Below, in pieces: positions 16,608 through 25,347 of a stretch of DNA of 64,000 nucleotides. Made by a program: the position numbers and the translations under genes. The stretch covers positions 48,333 to 112,332 of the forward strand of contig JAEUHX010000052.1 of assembly GCA_016792805.1 (NCBI GenBank), written 5' to 3'. Within the stretch, counting starts at the first letter, position 1; each line of letters opens with the position of its first letter. This DNA is from Planctomycetota bacterium. GTDB lineage: Bacteria > Planctomycetota > UBA1135 > JACQFD01. The notes below the pieces were generated by a model, which did no database searches, was not told the DNA's origin, and saw nothing but the letters and a program-made list of their open reading frames with translations.

Positions 16608-19202
16608 CTAGTTCTGTATCGTGATGGCGAGCCCTCGCGAAGTAACTGCCGGCACCGCGGCAGCCGAGCAAGCCCAGCCCGCGGCTATTGGCTCCATCGC
16701 AAGCACCTGAGCGAAGTACGACGCGCCCACAAGCGCGGGCACATTTGGAATCGGCGTTGTAATAGTTCCTGCGCCGCTGGCATCGGTAACGATCGAGAAC
16801 GACAGGATCTCTGTCGCTGAGAAGAGCCCGACGTGGAAGAGCAAGCCAACGGAGAAGGGATCGGAGCCGGCGAGGTCTTGAACGTCTGTCACAATGAGTC
16901 CAACGCTCTGTTCCGGCGGCGCATTGCTGACCGAGAACGCAAATTTCGAGCTGCCAATTTTCGGGTGACCCGACGCAAGTCCGAGCCGTCCTGCACATCC
17001 TGGTGTGCCCGTGCCGTAGGAGACGGCATCGTCGAACGTGCGATGCAAGTTCAAGGAGATGATGAGGCTGCCACTGTCGCGGCCACCGATGAGGTCGGGG
17101 TATCCGTCGAGGTCGAAGTCTGCGACGGCTACAGCTCCTGCGTCGGCTCCGGCGACGCCGAGCGCGTGGCCGAACACAAATCCCGTGCTGGGCCAAAGCA
17201 TGTTGCGCATGCAATAAAGACCATCCGCCGTCGACGCGACGACGTCTGTCCAACCATCGGCGTCAAAATCTACAGCCGCGAATTCGCCAGGATCCGCTGG
17301 CAGCCAATGTCCAATTGCTGGAGTGTATCCGCCGAATCGTTCGCCGAGTCGAGCTTCGAACCGCCAGTTGAAGGGGGAGGAAAGGTTGCCTCCGTAGATC
17401 AGGTCTGAAGTGTGATCTTGGTCGAGGCGCGCGCTCAGCAGACTTGCATGAAGTACATTTACGCCAAATGTGTCTTTGGCTCCAAATGTGCCCGGGCCGG
17501 TGCCAAGGGTGACTCCGACCCAAGAGAATGACCCGGAGCAGCATCCGCTGCCCACCAAATCGAGGAAGGCGTCCGCATTCATTCGCACTGCCTCAATTTG
17601 AACAAGGTTGCCGACGCCGGTCGATGGGCCGACGCCCACGGCTATCGGCGGCGACGGAAACAGACCGCCCTGATTCGCGAAAACGTAGGCGTCGACAACA
17701 TTGCCATCGGCTGCGACAAGATCGGGATCGCCGTCGAGGTCGATGTCGGCCGAATCGAGAGAGATAAGGTTTGCCACTGCATTATTTGTAATGGGCGCCG
17801 CGAAGCCACCCGTGCCGTTGCCTGTGAAGATCTCGAGCCCCGTCGACGCAGCGACGGCAAGATCAAGCATTCCGTCTGCATTCCAGTCAGCTACGGACAT
17901 GTACGACGCGGCGGCGCCAAGCGATACGACGGTGGAAGCCGTTACACCGCCTGGAGCTCCGAGCGCCATTTCGATCGGGCCAGCCGACTCCAACGTGGCG
18001 AGATCCGGCAGTCCATCGCGATTGAAGTCTCCGGCGGCGATGGATCGAGGCGCACCCGCAAGGGGCACAATTGCGGAACTCGGGAAGGCGCCCTGCTCAT
18101 TCGCTGTGTAGAGCGCCGCCATTTGCCCACCGCTGGGGATGCACAAATCCAGGTGCGCGTCGCCGGCAAACTTTCCGATGGCGAGTCCACTAATCGTCGA
18201 CGGGCCCACGAGCGTCTGCGCGAGAAGGAAGGAGCCCTGTCCGTCCCCGTGGAGCACGCGCGCGAGGCCGATGGATGAGCTTGCGACTACGACGTCCAGT
18301 CTCGCATCGAGGTCGAAATCGGCGGCGTCCATCCAGTTCGGAGGCGACCCTACATGGGTGGACTGTGGCGCTGCAAACGTACCTGCACCATTTCCGATCG
18401 AGACCTTCACGTCCTGGCTCGAGATATGCGAGGAGAGGACATCGAGGACGCCATCGCCACTGGCGTCGGCGAGGAGTGCTTTCTGCGGCTGGCCTCCCAA
18501 GGCAAGCACGGTGAGCGGCACGAGCGAGCCCCCGACCTGCGTCCCCAGAATCCACACTTCGCCGCTTCCCTGACATGTAACCGCCATATCGAGATCCCCG
18601 TCGCCGTCCACATCGCCTGGAGAGATCCAGACTGGTACAGATCCCACATCGATAAGTGTCTCCGAAGTGTAGCTCCCGGGGGAGCTTGCCTTGAGGACGC
18701 CGATTTTCGGTGTACTTCCGGACGCACGAATGAGGTCGCGAACGCCGTTGCCGTCGAGGTCAGCGCCCACGACGGCATTCGACGGGCTCGAAACGGGAAT
18801 GTACTTTGGATTGAGAGTCGAGAAATTGAGGCTGATGAGTGATATCCAAGCCGTCGCATGCGCGACGAGGATGTCCGGTGAGCCATCATTCAACATATCG
18901 GCTGCTGTGAGCTCTTTCGGCCCGATGGCGACGAGCGCCGTCTTCGGGGAGTAGAAAGCACCAAATCCGGCGTTCTGGATATAAGAGATCGTCGGTCCGA
19001 GCCAGTTGGAGGTGACGAAGTCATCGCGTCCGTCGAGATCGAGGTCGGCAGTGACGACTCCACGGATACTGGAGCCCGCCGGGACTTGGCGGCCAGGGAA
19101 TGCAGCCTGTGCAGCGGCGAGAGGGCAGAACGCAGCCGAAAGAACGGCGGCTGCCACCTGGGATCGAGAAACACGCCTGAGAAAGCTGGAATGAGTAGTC
19201 AT
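16608..19202 (-). CDS. Secreted FG-GAP/VCBS repeat protein with C-terminal GTPGC module
   Basis: 864 aa from ATG 19202 (a TTG at 19220 is an alternative). The signal peptide ends near PLAAAQA. About ten calcium-loop motifs run through residues ~40-720 (DLDLDGRDDFV, DLDGNGVRDLI, DVDGDGDLDMAV, DASGDGVLDVL, DWNADGMLDLAV, DIDLDGDPDLVA, DFDADGWTDVV, DFDLDGYPDLI). The last ~150 residues form the module shared with three other proteins here: GTGTPGCAGRLG, SNAPPEQSVGLIV, GSDPFSVGLLFHVG, PALVGASYFAQVL and a final hydrophobic strand. Likely extracellular or cell-surface. It ends 25 bp from the convergent membrane protein gene. Confidence 0.88.
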   Translation of the reverse strand: MTTHSSFLRRVSRSQVAAAVLSAAFCPLAAAQAAFPGRQVPAGSSIRGVVTADLDLDGRDDFVTSNWLGPTISYIQNAGFGAFYSPKTALVAIGPKELTAADMLNDGSPDILVAHATAWISLISLNFSTLNPKYIPVSSPSNAVVGADLDGNGVRDLIRASGSTPKIGVLKASSPGSYTSETLIDVGSVPVWISPGDVDGDGDLDMAVTCQGSGEVWILGTQVGGSLVPLTVLALGGQPQKALLADASGDGVLDVLSSHISSQDVKVSIGNGAGTFAAPQSTHVGSPPNWMDAADFDLDARLDVVVASSSIGLARVLHGDGQGSFLLAQTLVGPSTISGLAIGKFAGDAHLDLCIPSGGQMAALYTANEQGAFPSSAIVPLAGAPRSIAAGDFNRDGLPDLATLESAGPIEMALGAPGGVTASTVVSLGAAASYMSVADWNADGMLDLAVAASTGLEIFTGNGTGGFAAPITNNAVANLISLDSADIDLDGDPDLVAADGNVVDAYVFANQGGLFPSPPIAVGVGPSTGVGNLVQIEAVRMNADAFLDLVGSGCCSGSFSWVGVTLGTGPGTFGAKDTFGVNVLHASLLSARLDQDHTSDLIYGGNLSSPFNWRFEARLGERFGGYTPAIGHWLPADPGEFAAVDFDADGWTDVVASTADGLYCMRNMLWPSTGFVFGHALGVAGADAGAVAVADFDLDGYPDLIGGRDSGSLIISLNLHRTFDDAVSYGTGTPGCAGRLGLASGHPKIGSSKFAFSVSNAPPEQSVGLIVTDVQDLAGSDPFSVGLLFHVGLFSATEILSFSIVTDASGAGTITTPIPNVPALVGASYFAQVLAMEPIAAGWACSAAAVPAVTSRGLAITIQN

Positions 19203-19735
19203 GGCGAGGAGCAACTCCAAGCGCAGTCGAGCAAATCGTTTGCCACTGCTGAAGGCAATTGATCTAGAAGCCCGTTGCGGAACTCAACCCGGGGTCATTT
19301 TGCCCCATCCGCAATCTCATGACTGAGGCGCGGTCGACGTAACTCCTTGCCACGGCTCACGCATCGGGCCTCGATCGTGCAAAAAGTGAGTCGCGACTCA
19401 TGCGATAGCGATTCTCGCCGGTACGCCACTTCGATTTTAGGTCTGACTTGTAGTCGTGCAGGCGCAGTCTCTCCGCGCGCCAGATCGAAGGAACGGGCTC
19501 ATGAGTGATTTCATACTAAAATCGCGGATGAGCGGCGGGGCGTCAGGGCCGCGCGCGGTGGTCGTGATGAATGGAGTTGGCCGGGGCCTTTGGCCAGTGG
19601 AGCGCTGTTCGCGGGAACAGCTCTTGGGAGCTGATCCCAAGCTGGTCGGCTTCTTGACACACGAACCGAGCCCACCCTTGCGCGCGTTTCGGCCGGTCCA
19701 TAGGCTGCCAAAGTCACTGCTCAGGACACCCCACC
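19203..19735. other. 533 bp divergent intergenic region
   Basis: Separates the minus-strand FG-GAP gene from the plus-strand cluster at 19736. It contains repeat copy C (19329-19400). Frames around 19437-19743 on both strands are Arg/Pro-rich and unsupported. It should hold the promoter of the 19736-28614 cluster, but no boxes are convincing by eye. Confidence 0.5.
19329..19400. repeat. Dispersed intergenic repeat, copy C (partial)
   Basis: Matches the middle of copies A and B, best seen as GGTCGACGTAACTCCTTG and the following CTCACGC...CCTCGATC..GC.AAAAGTGA. The flanks found in A and B are absent or diverged. Same orientation on the plus strand as the other copies. Confidence 0.5.
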
Positions 19736-20416
19736 GTGAGTGACCAGACCCCGTCGGGAGACGCTGCGTCGATGAGAGCTGTGCCGGGAAAGGCGCAGCG
19801 CGAGACCGTCGACGAGCGCGACGAGCGGCTCGATGCGCTCGGACGAGAACTTCTCGATCAGGTGCTTGCGGGCAAACGACTTGAAGATTGCGACTTTCTT
19901 CGGCGCCTGATGATGGGGCATCTGCGCGCTCAAACGCGCGAGTTCCTCGAAGCCAAACAGTCGCTCTTGCCTGGGATGATGCTCGCTGGCTATGCGTTCA
20001 CCGAGGCACACCTCCGCCAAGCGGCGAGTGAGCCGGCGCAGCGATTCAGCCAGTGTTTTCGGGACGCGCTCGAGGTGGCGTACGCCGACTTTCGGCGTCA
20101 CGGCGTGTGGGTCGACGTCGAACTCATGGCCGAGCGGGGATTCAGCGGCGAACAGCTCACCTTTTTCACCGCGGTGGTGGAGCTGGGTGATCAGCTCGTG
20201 GCACCCGAACGCGGGATTGTCTACGGGCATTACGGCCACAACCTCGAGCCGGTGCAGATCGCGGAGCGGCTTGGGCTTCCAGTCGCCGACGTGGAACGAG
20301 TGTTGACCGATTTCTACCAGCGCGCGCGATTCCGAGCGGCCCATTGGAAGCGCGTCTATGATGGCAACGATAACCCAAAGCGCGGCGGGGGCCGCCGGCG
20401 CAAGGGACGGAAATGA
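19736..20416 (+). CDS. Unknown protein with possible C-terminal helix-turn-helix and basic tail
   Basis: 226 aa, GTG start directly followed by a hydrophilic, mostly helical sequence. Near residues 178-200, EPVQIAERLGLPVADVERVL has the spacing of a helix-turn-helix, and the protein ends in a strongly basic tail (GGGRRRKGRK), which together suggest nucleic-acid binding. No family recognised. The stop overlaps the start of the next gene (ATGA at 20413-20416), so the two are surely co-translated, and everything down to 28614 is on the same strand. It could regulate the downstream peptide/membrane protein genes; that is inference. Confidence 0.7.
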   Translation: MSDQTPSGDAASMRAVPGKAQRETVDERDERLDALGRELLDQVLAGKRLEDCDFLRRLMMGHLRAQTREFLEAKQSLLPGMMLAGYAFTEAHLRQAASEPAQRFSQCFRDALEVAYADFRRHGVWVDVELMAERGFSGEQLTFFTAVVELGDQLVAPERGIVYGHYGHNLEPVQIAERLGLPVADVERVLTDFYQRARFRAAHWKRVYDGNDNPKRGGGRRRKGRK

Positions 20417-21285
20417 CCATGCCTGCTCTCACAAAAGTGCCGGCGATCCCGCGAGCATTTCGATGGCTCGCCCTGCAGGGCGATGCCGAATTGTGTGAAT
20501 ATGCCGCTTATGCAGGCAAGGCCCTGAGCACAAGCGCGCGCGCGCCGAAGGCAGTCGTGGAAAAGGCCGTGGGGCGCGGGCAGGCGGCGAGAATTGTGAA
20601 GGGGTTGCTGGGGGTGGGGAGGAGTCAACTACTCGAGGCAACTCCGAGGCTCAACGATTTCGTCGAGGGTGAAGTGTGGGCGAAAAAGGACGCCGAGCGC
20701 GAGCTCTCCCACTTACAGCGCTTGGGTGTTGCAGGCTCTCGTGCTACTGCCGCGGAGATCTTTGCGGTGGCCCAGGGGATTGAAGGGCGAGGAGGCGACT
20801 CCGACGTGTTGCTCGGTGTCGTGGATTTCGTATCAAGGAGATTCAGTCGAGCAGCGACTCATTGGATTGAAGCGTCGAGGTTCGCTACGTCTCCGCGACT
20901 GAAGGCGTTTCTGTTAATCAATAGCATTCCCGCACTAGTTGAGAGTGGAGCAATCAGCAAGGCGCTATCGCTGAGTCTGGGGTGCACACTAGATTTTGGC
21001 GAAGTGCCGAGCGAGCTTCGCGCCGCTAGTCGGATCAACAAGGCCATGCTTGCAGTGTACTGCCACGACTCAAACTCATTTCGAGTGAATATTCAACAGC
21101 TTATTAATGAAAATTTTGATCGTCCGAATTTTATTTGGGTTGCGCATGCTTCCAGGGCTCATCTAGTGTCTCTTTCTTTGTATTTGAGGGGAAAGTCTGA
21201 GAATGCGGCCGCAATTTTCGAGATTGAGCGAGCCGTCGAACAGATTGACGCTGCAAGGAGCAGCTGTTCGCGCCTAAGTTCATAG
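20413..21285 (+). CDS. Unknown helical protein, translationally coupled
   Basis: 290 aa, ATG overlapping the stop of the preceding gene by 4 nt. No signal peptide or TM. Predicted mostly helical, with TPR-like alternation in the second half (e.g. LKAFLLINSIPALVESGAIS and ASRINKAMLAVYCHDSNSF). The second half (from about 20900) is visibly AT-richer than the first, down to an AATTTTGATCGTCCGAATTT stretch, hinting at a different origin or a mosaic. Its stop lies 8 nt before the start of the small secreted peptide gene, and the stop codon forms part of that gene's ribosome site. Function unknown. Confidence 0.7.
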   Translation: MTMPALTKVPAIPRAFRWLALQGDAELCEYAAYAGKALSTSARAPKAVVEKAVGRGQAARIVKGLLGVGRSQLLEATPRLNDFVEGEVWAKKDAERELSHLQRLGVAGSRATAAEIFAVAQGIEGRGGDSDVLLGVVDFVSRRFSRAATHWIEASRFATSPRLKAFLLINSIPALVESGAISKALSLSLGCTLDFGEVPSELRAASRINKAMLAVYCHDSNSFRVNIQQLINENFDRPNFIWVAHASRAHLVSLSLYLRGKSENAAAIFEIERAVEQIDAARSSCSRLSS

Positions 21286-21293
21286 GAATACCC

Positions 21294-21485
21294 ATGCTTT
21301 CCTCCTTTCGTTTCGATCGACTTCGCACACGCGCGTTCGCTCTTGTGTTCTTGACGTTCAGCCTCTGGCTTGCGCTCGCCAGCGCTGCTGGATCTGCTGT
21401 AATTTCTCGGGGCGGGCCTGGCGGAGTAATTGGAATTCCGGGTCACGCCGCAAATCAAGTCTCGACTACCCGAACCATTCCCTAG
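21294..21485 (+). CDS. Small secreted Gly-rich peptide 1
   Basis: 63 aa. ATG preceded by TAGGAATACCC, so the ribosome site overlaps the stop of the upstream gene and supports real translation. A basic start (MLSSFRFDRLRTRAF) and a hydrophobic core (ALVFLTFSLWLALASAAG) form a signal peptide or single TM; the mature part is only ~30 residues (AVISRGGPGGVIGIPGHAAN then QVSTTRTIP). The second peptide, at 25022, has the same layout, including GGP..G..I..PG..A....VST.R..P. It ends 28 nt before the GTG of the large protein it precedes. Could be a signalling or modified peptide, or a processed leader. Function unknown. Confidence 0.55.
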   Translation: MLSSFRFDRLRTRAFALVFLTFSLWLALASAAGSAVISRGGPGGVIGIPGHAANQVSTTRTIP

Positions 21486-21513
21486 AAACCACAGATCCGA
21501 AAGGGAGGCTGGT

Positions 21514-24500
21514 GTGCGGCTCACCCGAAATTCAAAGGGCCTGTTCCTTGCCATCGGGCTCATAGCTGTACTCCTCCTCCTGACGATTTGGCCCGGGTCT
21601 GGAAGCAAGGAAGGCCAGGCCAACAGAACGCCCACTGGGCTGAATGGGAACTCTGAACTCAGCAGCGCCAGCAACCCCGCGGACGTTTCTACACAAGCCC
21701 TTCCGCATCGAGATTCATCGCTCGATGGCTCGCAACAAGTCTTTCATGGGATTGTGAGGCGCAAAGGCGGCGAGCCAATTCCAGGCGCGCAGGTCTTCGC
21801 TCTCGAGATTGCCACAGTCAATGAATTCACCTACGAGTCCGAAGAAGAGCCGACCCGCAGGCAGCCAGATGCCCTAACCGCGGATGATGGAGAATTCCGC
21901 TTCGGAGGCGCCAAGCAACCCTCCGCGCTCTTGGTGCGCCTTGAATCGGGACAATTCACCATCCACCGGAGCTGGAAAAATGGGGACGCGATTACAATCG
22001 GTGACGCTCCTTTGCGCCGGGTAGATATCTTTGATTTCGCTGGCAAGGGCGCTCCAGGAGTGACAGTCAACTTGCGACGTCTCGCTGAGATGATCGATCC
22101 GATTAGTGCAGTGCGGATGCCGATAACTGATCCGATTGAGCGAGCTGCAGTTCCCATGCTTTATTGGAGTGCCACCTCGGACTCTAATGGAGGCATGGAT
22201 TTCTCCGGCCTTGTGCCGGGAGTGTATTGGGCCGACGTGCGCATGGGGGAAAAGGCAGCTGTCTGCCAACCCCTTATTGTAGATCTCGAGGGACACCTCT
22301 TCCTTGAAGTGGATAATCCAGTTCGAGTTTCGGGAAGAGTCCTCAGTCTTGCCACGGGACTGCCGCTTCAGGGGGCCGACGTTCGAATCATCGATTTGCG
22401 ATCTCACTCTCCCAGGAGTCGAGTGTCGCGAACCGATGCCACCGGCTACTACGAAATGGACGTCGGACTCAGGGGCTTCTCTTTCGGGGCGGTAGTCGCC
22501 ACTGCCAAGGGATTCGCCCGTGCTATTGAACCTGCAATTGAAGTCTCGGTGAAAGGGTCCATCGAGCGCAACTTCCGACTTGAGAAGGCTGTAGACCTCG
22601 GCGGGCGAGTGATTGACGATCGAGGCGTATCTGTGGTTGGCGCGGTTGTGGCAATTCGCAGAGACGCAAGCGGTCCCGTGCTCTCGAGGAGGTATACCGG
22701 ATCCGACGGCGGGTTCAGTTTCGATGATGCGCCGTCTGAAGGGGCGCTCCTGATCTCGGTCGGGGGCGCAGGATGTGCAAACAAAGACGTTTATGTTGAG
22801 AGTCGCGGCTTGCTTCGAGAGCCAATTATCGTCGAGCGCGGCGGGACGGTCATCATTGAACTCCATAATGTTCCTCCTCTTGAGACCCCGTCAGGACCAT
22901 TTGATTGGAAGATAAAGTACTCACTCGAGGATCGGCGGTCTGGAAGTGAACCCTTCTATCAGTATCTTGACATTCGCAATCAAGAGAACCAAGTTGGCGT
23001 CAAGGACAATGAAAGCGGGGCGCTGCGGACTTCGACATTAAGGAAGCCTGAAGAAGGGGCGCTACCTCCTGCGGCAGGTGGCGAGTTGGCTCTGCCTCTC
23101 CGACTCAAGCTTCAAACCTACGCGCCAGGGCGACACACGATTGGCGTCCGAGTACCTCTTCGTGTAGCCGAGAACAAGTTAGTTCAAGTGCCTAGCGGTA
23201 GCGAGATCGTAGTGCCCATACACCTTAAGAACGGCCTTGATGTTCGTGGGCGTGTCATATTTGGTCGAGATGGGACACCAATTAGTGGAATAGACGTATG
23301 TCCTATGGAGCCTCGCGATCTCAATGGTGCCTGGGGGCTGCAGCTTGATTATCGCAAGACTGTTACGAACTCTGATGGGACATTTGAGCTTCGGAACATG
23401 CCTGTCGGCTTGACCGATATCTGTGTCTGGGACGCAAAAAGGGGTATCGTGCGCGTGGTTCAAGTTCTCGTGCCTGAGCATCCACCGCACGATATCGGGG
23501 ATATCCCAGCATTCACTTATGCAAACATATCCGGGAAAGTCCACTCCTCGATGGCGCTGCCTGCAGATCTCGTCGTTGCAGTCTTCGATGGCAACGACCG
23601 TTTCTGTGGTGAAATGAGTATTGATGGTTCGGGCTCGTTCCGGACCGAGGCGCTTCTGGGGGGACGATTTCAGCTTGAGCTTCGCCGTCGAGGAGAGCGT
23701 GGTCTCTCCCTAGCAAGGATACCCGTCGATCTTGAAGAGGAGGAACTGAAGCATGTGGATCTGTACTATGGCCCAGCTCAGCTCCAAGGGAGCATTGTGC
23801 CGATGCCGAGTCGCGAGGGCGGAGCTCTTTGGGAGGTGCAGCTCTCTCGATCGGACAATGGCCAGCGTGCTGCGCGACGAGAGATCGATCCATACGGCCG
23901 ATTCGAGATCCAGGGGCTCTTGCCGGGAAAGTACCAAGTAGAGGCCCGCGCGTATGCGGGTCCCAAGCGCGCGGTTGCCACCGCTCAGGTGGAGCTCAAG
24001 GAGGGACGCAATGAAGTAATAATTCGACGTGCAGGAACACAGGCCGATCTTCGTGTTGTGGACTCCAAGGGCGAGCCAGTGAAAGGGGCGACGATGCGCG
24101 CTCGGCGAATCGGATCGCCGCCGGTGCTTCTCGGCGACACCGACGAGAAAGGGGAGTTTCGTGTCGAGGACCTCGAGCCTGGGTCCTTCGCATTCTCTCT
24201 GCGCGCGCCTGGATTCGAAGAAGTGTTTCGCTCGACGCTTGCGCTCAAGCCCAATTCTGAAGAGACACAAGTGATCCGCTTGCCTCGGGAATCACTTCTC
24301 ACTGTAAGGACCCTCGATCTGCGCGATCGGCCGGTGTCCGCGGCTCAGGTGCGCGTGTCGCGCCTCGATGGGATGGCGCCGCGCACGCTCCTCGAGTCGA
24401 CCGATGGCCTGGGATCTGTTCAGTTCCAGAAGCTCGGCGCCGGAGAGCACACAATTTTCGTGAAGCCATCGGGGCGCGGCTTCCCCGTCAAACTTGTGCG

Positions 24501-24831
24501 CAACCTAGCTGCGGAATCGAGCCACCTGGAAACTCTCAAGATTCGAAATACAGGGACATTGGAAGTGAGAGTGCTCAACAAGGAAGGCGTCGCGATCTCG
24601 GATGTGGCGGTGGATGCGACGGTCCAGGGTGTCGAGGGCTCGCTCACGGATTGGACGGCAGACGGTTGGGTCGAGGTCGAATCAGGCTCCGCCGTGACCG
24701 ACTCGCAGGGGAGACTCATCATTCGACGATTCCCCGAGGGTCAGGTGACCGTCAGCGCGCCAGGCGCCGTCCCCGCACTGGCGACGGTGAAGCCCGGCGA
24801 AGCCGCGACTGCGACCCTGCTGATGCCCTGA
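21514..24831 (+). CDS. Large membrane-anchored protein of carboxypeptidase-regulatory-like repeats, copy 1
   Basis: 1,105 aa. GTG 21514 chosen for the strong AAGGGAGG ribosome site 4-5 nt upstream. A single TM near residues 10-28 (FLAIGLIAVLLLLTIW) is followed by a Ser/Thr-rich linker and then many carboxypeptidase-regulatory-like/Ig-type beta domains, each with the G.V.D..G.P..GA.V......D.G.F.F pattern (e.g. GRVIDDRGVSVVGAVVAIR, DLRVVDSKGEPVKGATMRA). No peptidase motif. The protein should sit in the membrane with its long C-terminal part outside the cytoplasm. The last ~260 residues are almost the same as those of the gene at 25348, while the rest is much more diverged. Confidence 0.75.
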   Translation: MRLTRNSKGLFLAIGLIAVLLLLTIWPGSGSKEGQANRTPTGLNGNSELSSASNPADVSTQALPHRDSSLDGSQQVFHGIVRRKGGEPIPGAQVFALEIATVNEFTYESEEEPTRRQPDALTADDGEFRFGGAKQPSALLVRLESGQFTIHRSWKNGDAITIGDAPLRRVDIFDFAGKGAPGVTVNLRRLAEMIDPISAVRMPITDPIERAAVPMLYWSATSDSNGGMDFSGLVPGVYWADVRMGEKAAVCQPLIVDLEGHLFLEVDNPVRVSGRVLSLATGLPLQGADVRIIDLRSHSPRSRVSRTDATGYYEMDVGLRGFSFGAVVATAKGFARAIEPAIEVSVKGSIERNFRLEKAVDLGGRVIDDRGVSVVGAVVAIRRDASGPVLSRRYTGSDGGFSFDDAPSEGALLISVGGAGCANKDVYVESRGLLREPIIVERGGTVIIELHNVPPLETPSGPFDWKIKYSLEDRRSGSEPFYQYLDIRNQENQVGVKDNESGALRTSTLRKPEEGALPPAAGGELALPLRLKLQTYAPGRHTIGVRVPLRVAENKLVQVPSGSEIVVPIHLKNGLDVRGRVIFGRDGTPISGIDVCPMEPRDLNGAWGLQLDYRKTVTNSDGTFELRNMPVGLTDICVWDAKRGIVRVVQVLVPEHPPHDIGDIPAFTYANISGKVHSSMALPADLVVAVFDGNDRFCGEMSIDGSGSFRTEALLGGRFQLELRRRGERGLSLARIPVDLEEEELKHVDLYYGPAQLQGSIVPMPSREGGALWEVQLSRSDNGQRAARREIDPYGRFEIQGLLPGKYQVEARAYAGPKRAVATAQVELKEGRNEVIIRRAGTQADLRVVDSKGEPVKGATMRARRIGSPPVLLGDTDEKGEFRVEDLEPGSFAFSLRAPGFEEVFRSTLALKPNSEETQVIRLPRESLLTVRTLDLRDRPVSAAQVRVSRLDGMAPRTLLESTDGLGSVQFQKLGAGEHTIFVKPSGRGFPVKLVRNLAAESSHLETLKIRNTGTLEVRVLNKEGVAISDVAVDATVQGVEGSLTDWTADGWVEVESGSAVTDSQGRLIIRRFPEGQVTVSAPGAVPALATVKPGEAATATLLMP

Positions 24832-25021
24832 CGGCTCCGGCCGCTGCATCCGCGGATTTTGTTGCGACGGCATCCGAGCGGAACGTGCTGAAGGAGGCAT
24901 GGGACTATTCAATCTAGTCAGCCTGCGCCGCGCGGTCGCCACGCGAAGTTCGATCTGGTCCTGCAGACATGAAGGCGCACTGCGTACGAATCGACTCGCC
25001 ACCGAAGGTCGATACAGGCGA

Positions 25022-25231
25022 GTGCTTTCCATTCGACCTCGTTCTGCCCCTAGTCTTCTTCAGGTCTGCGGAGGCACGGCGCTTCTTCTTTTGTTCTTTT
25101 TGTCCGCTGCATATGCCATTCCATGGGGAGGGACGATCCAGCTCGGTGGACCCTCGGCGGGTGGTATCGTAATCGTCCCAGGGGTGCAGGCAATTCATGG
25201 CCTGGTCTCAACTCTTCGCCAAGTGCCTTGA
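25022..25231 (+). CDS. Small secreted Gly-rich peptide 2
   Basis: 69 aa from GTG 25022 (upstream CAGGCGA). This start gives the same layout as peptide 1: MLS.., a basic stretch, a hydrophobic core (GGTALLLLFFLSAAYA) and a ~30-residue Gly-rich end (GGTIQLGGPSAGGIVIVPGV then QAIHGLVSTLRQVP). An ATG at 24899 is in frame, but its AAGGAGG lies only 1 nt away and the added 41 residues have no match in peptide 1. It precedes the second large repeat protein as peptide 1 precedes the first, so the peptide/large-protein pair appears to have been duplicated as a unit. Confidence 0.5.
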   Translation: MLSIRPRSAPSLLQVCGGTALLLLFFLSAAYAIPWGGTIQLGGPSAGGIVIVPGVQAIHGLVSTLRQVP

Positions 25232-25347
25232 CGATCGCAATGACACTCAGGGGGAGGGAGTTTTGTTGCCATAGACACGCGGGAGCTGCTCGCATCGAGG
25301 ATTCCCGTCGGCGCGGTGGGCAACTTGGGCGCGCACGGTGGAGCGCG

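Noticed and set aside
24899..25021. Upstream ATG for small peptide 2, with AAGGAGG beside it
   Set aside because: The ribosome site is only 1 nt from the ATG and the extra 41 residues have no match in peptide 1; the GTG at 25022 aligns the two peptides.
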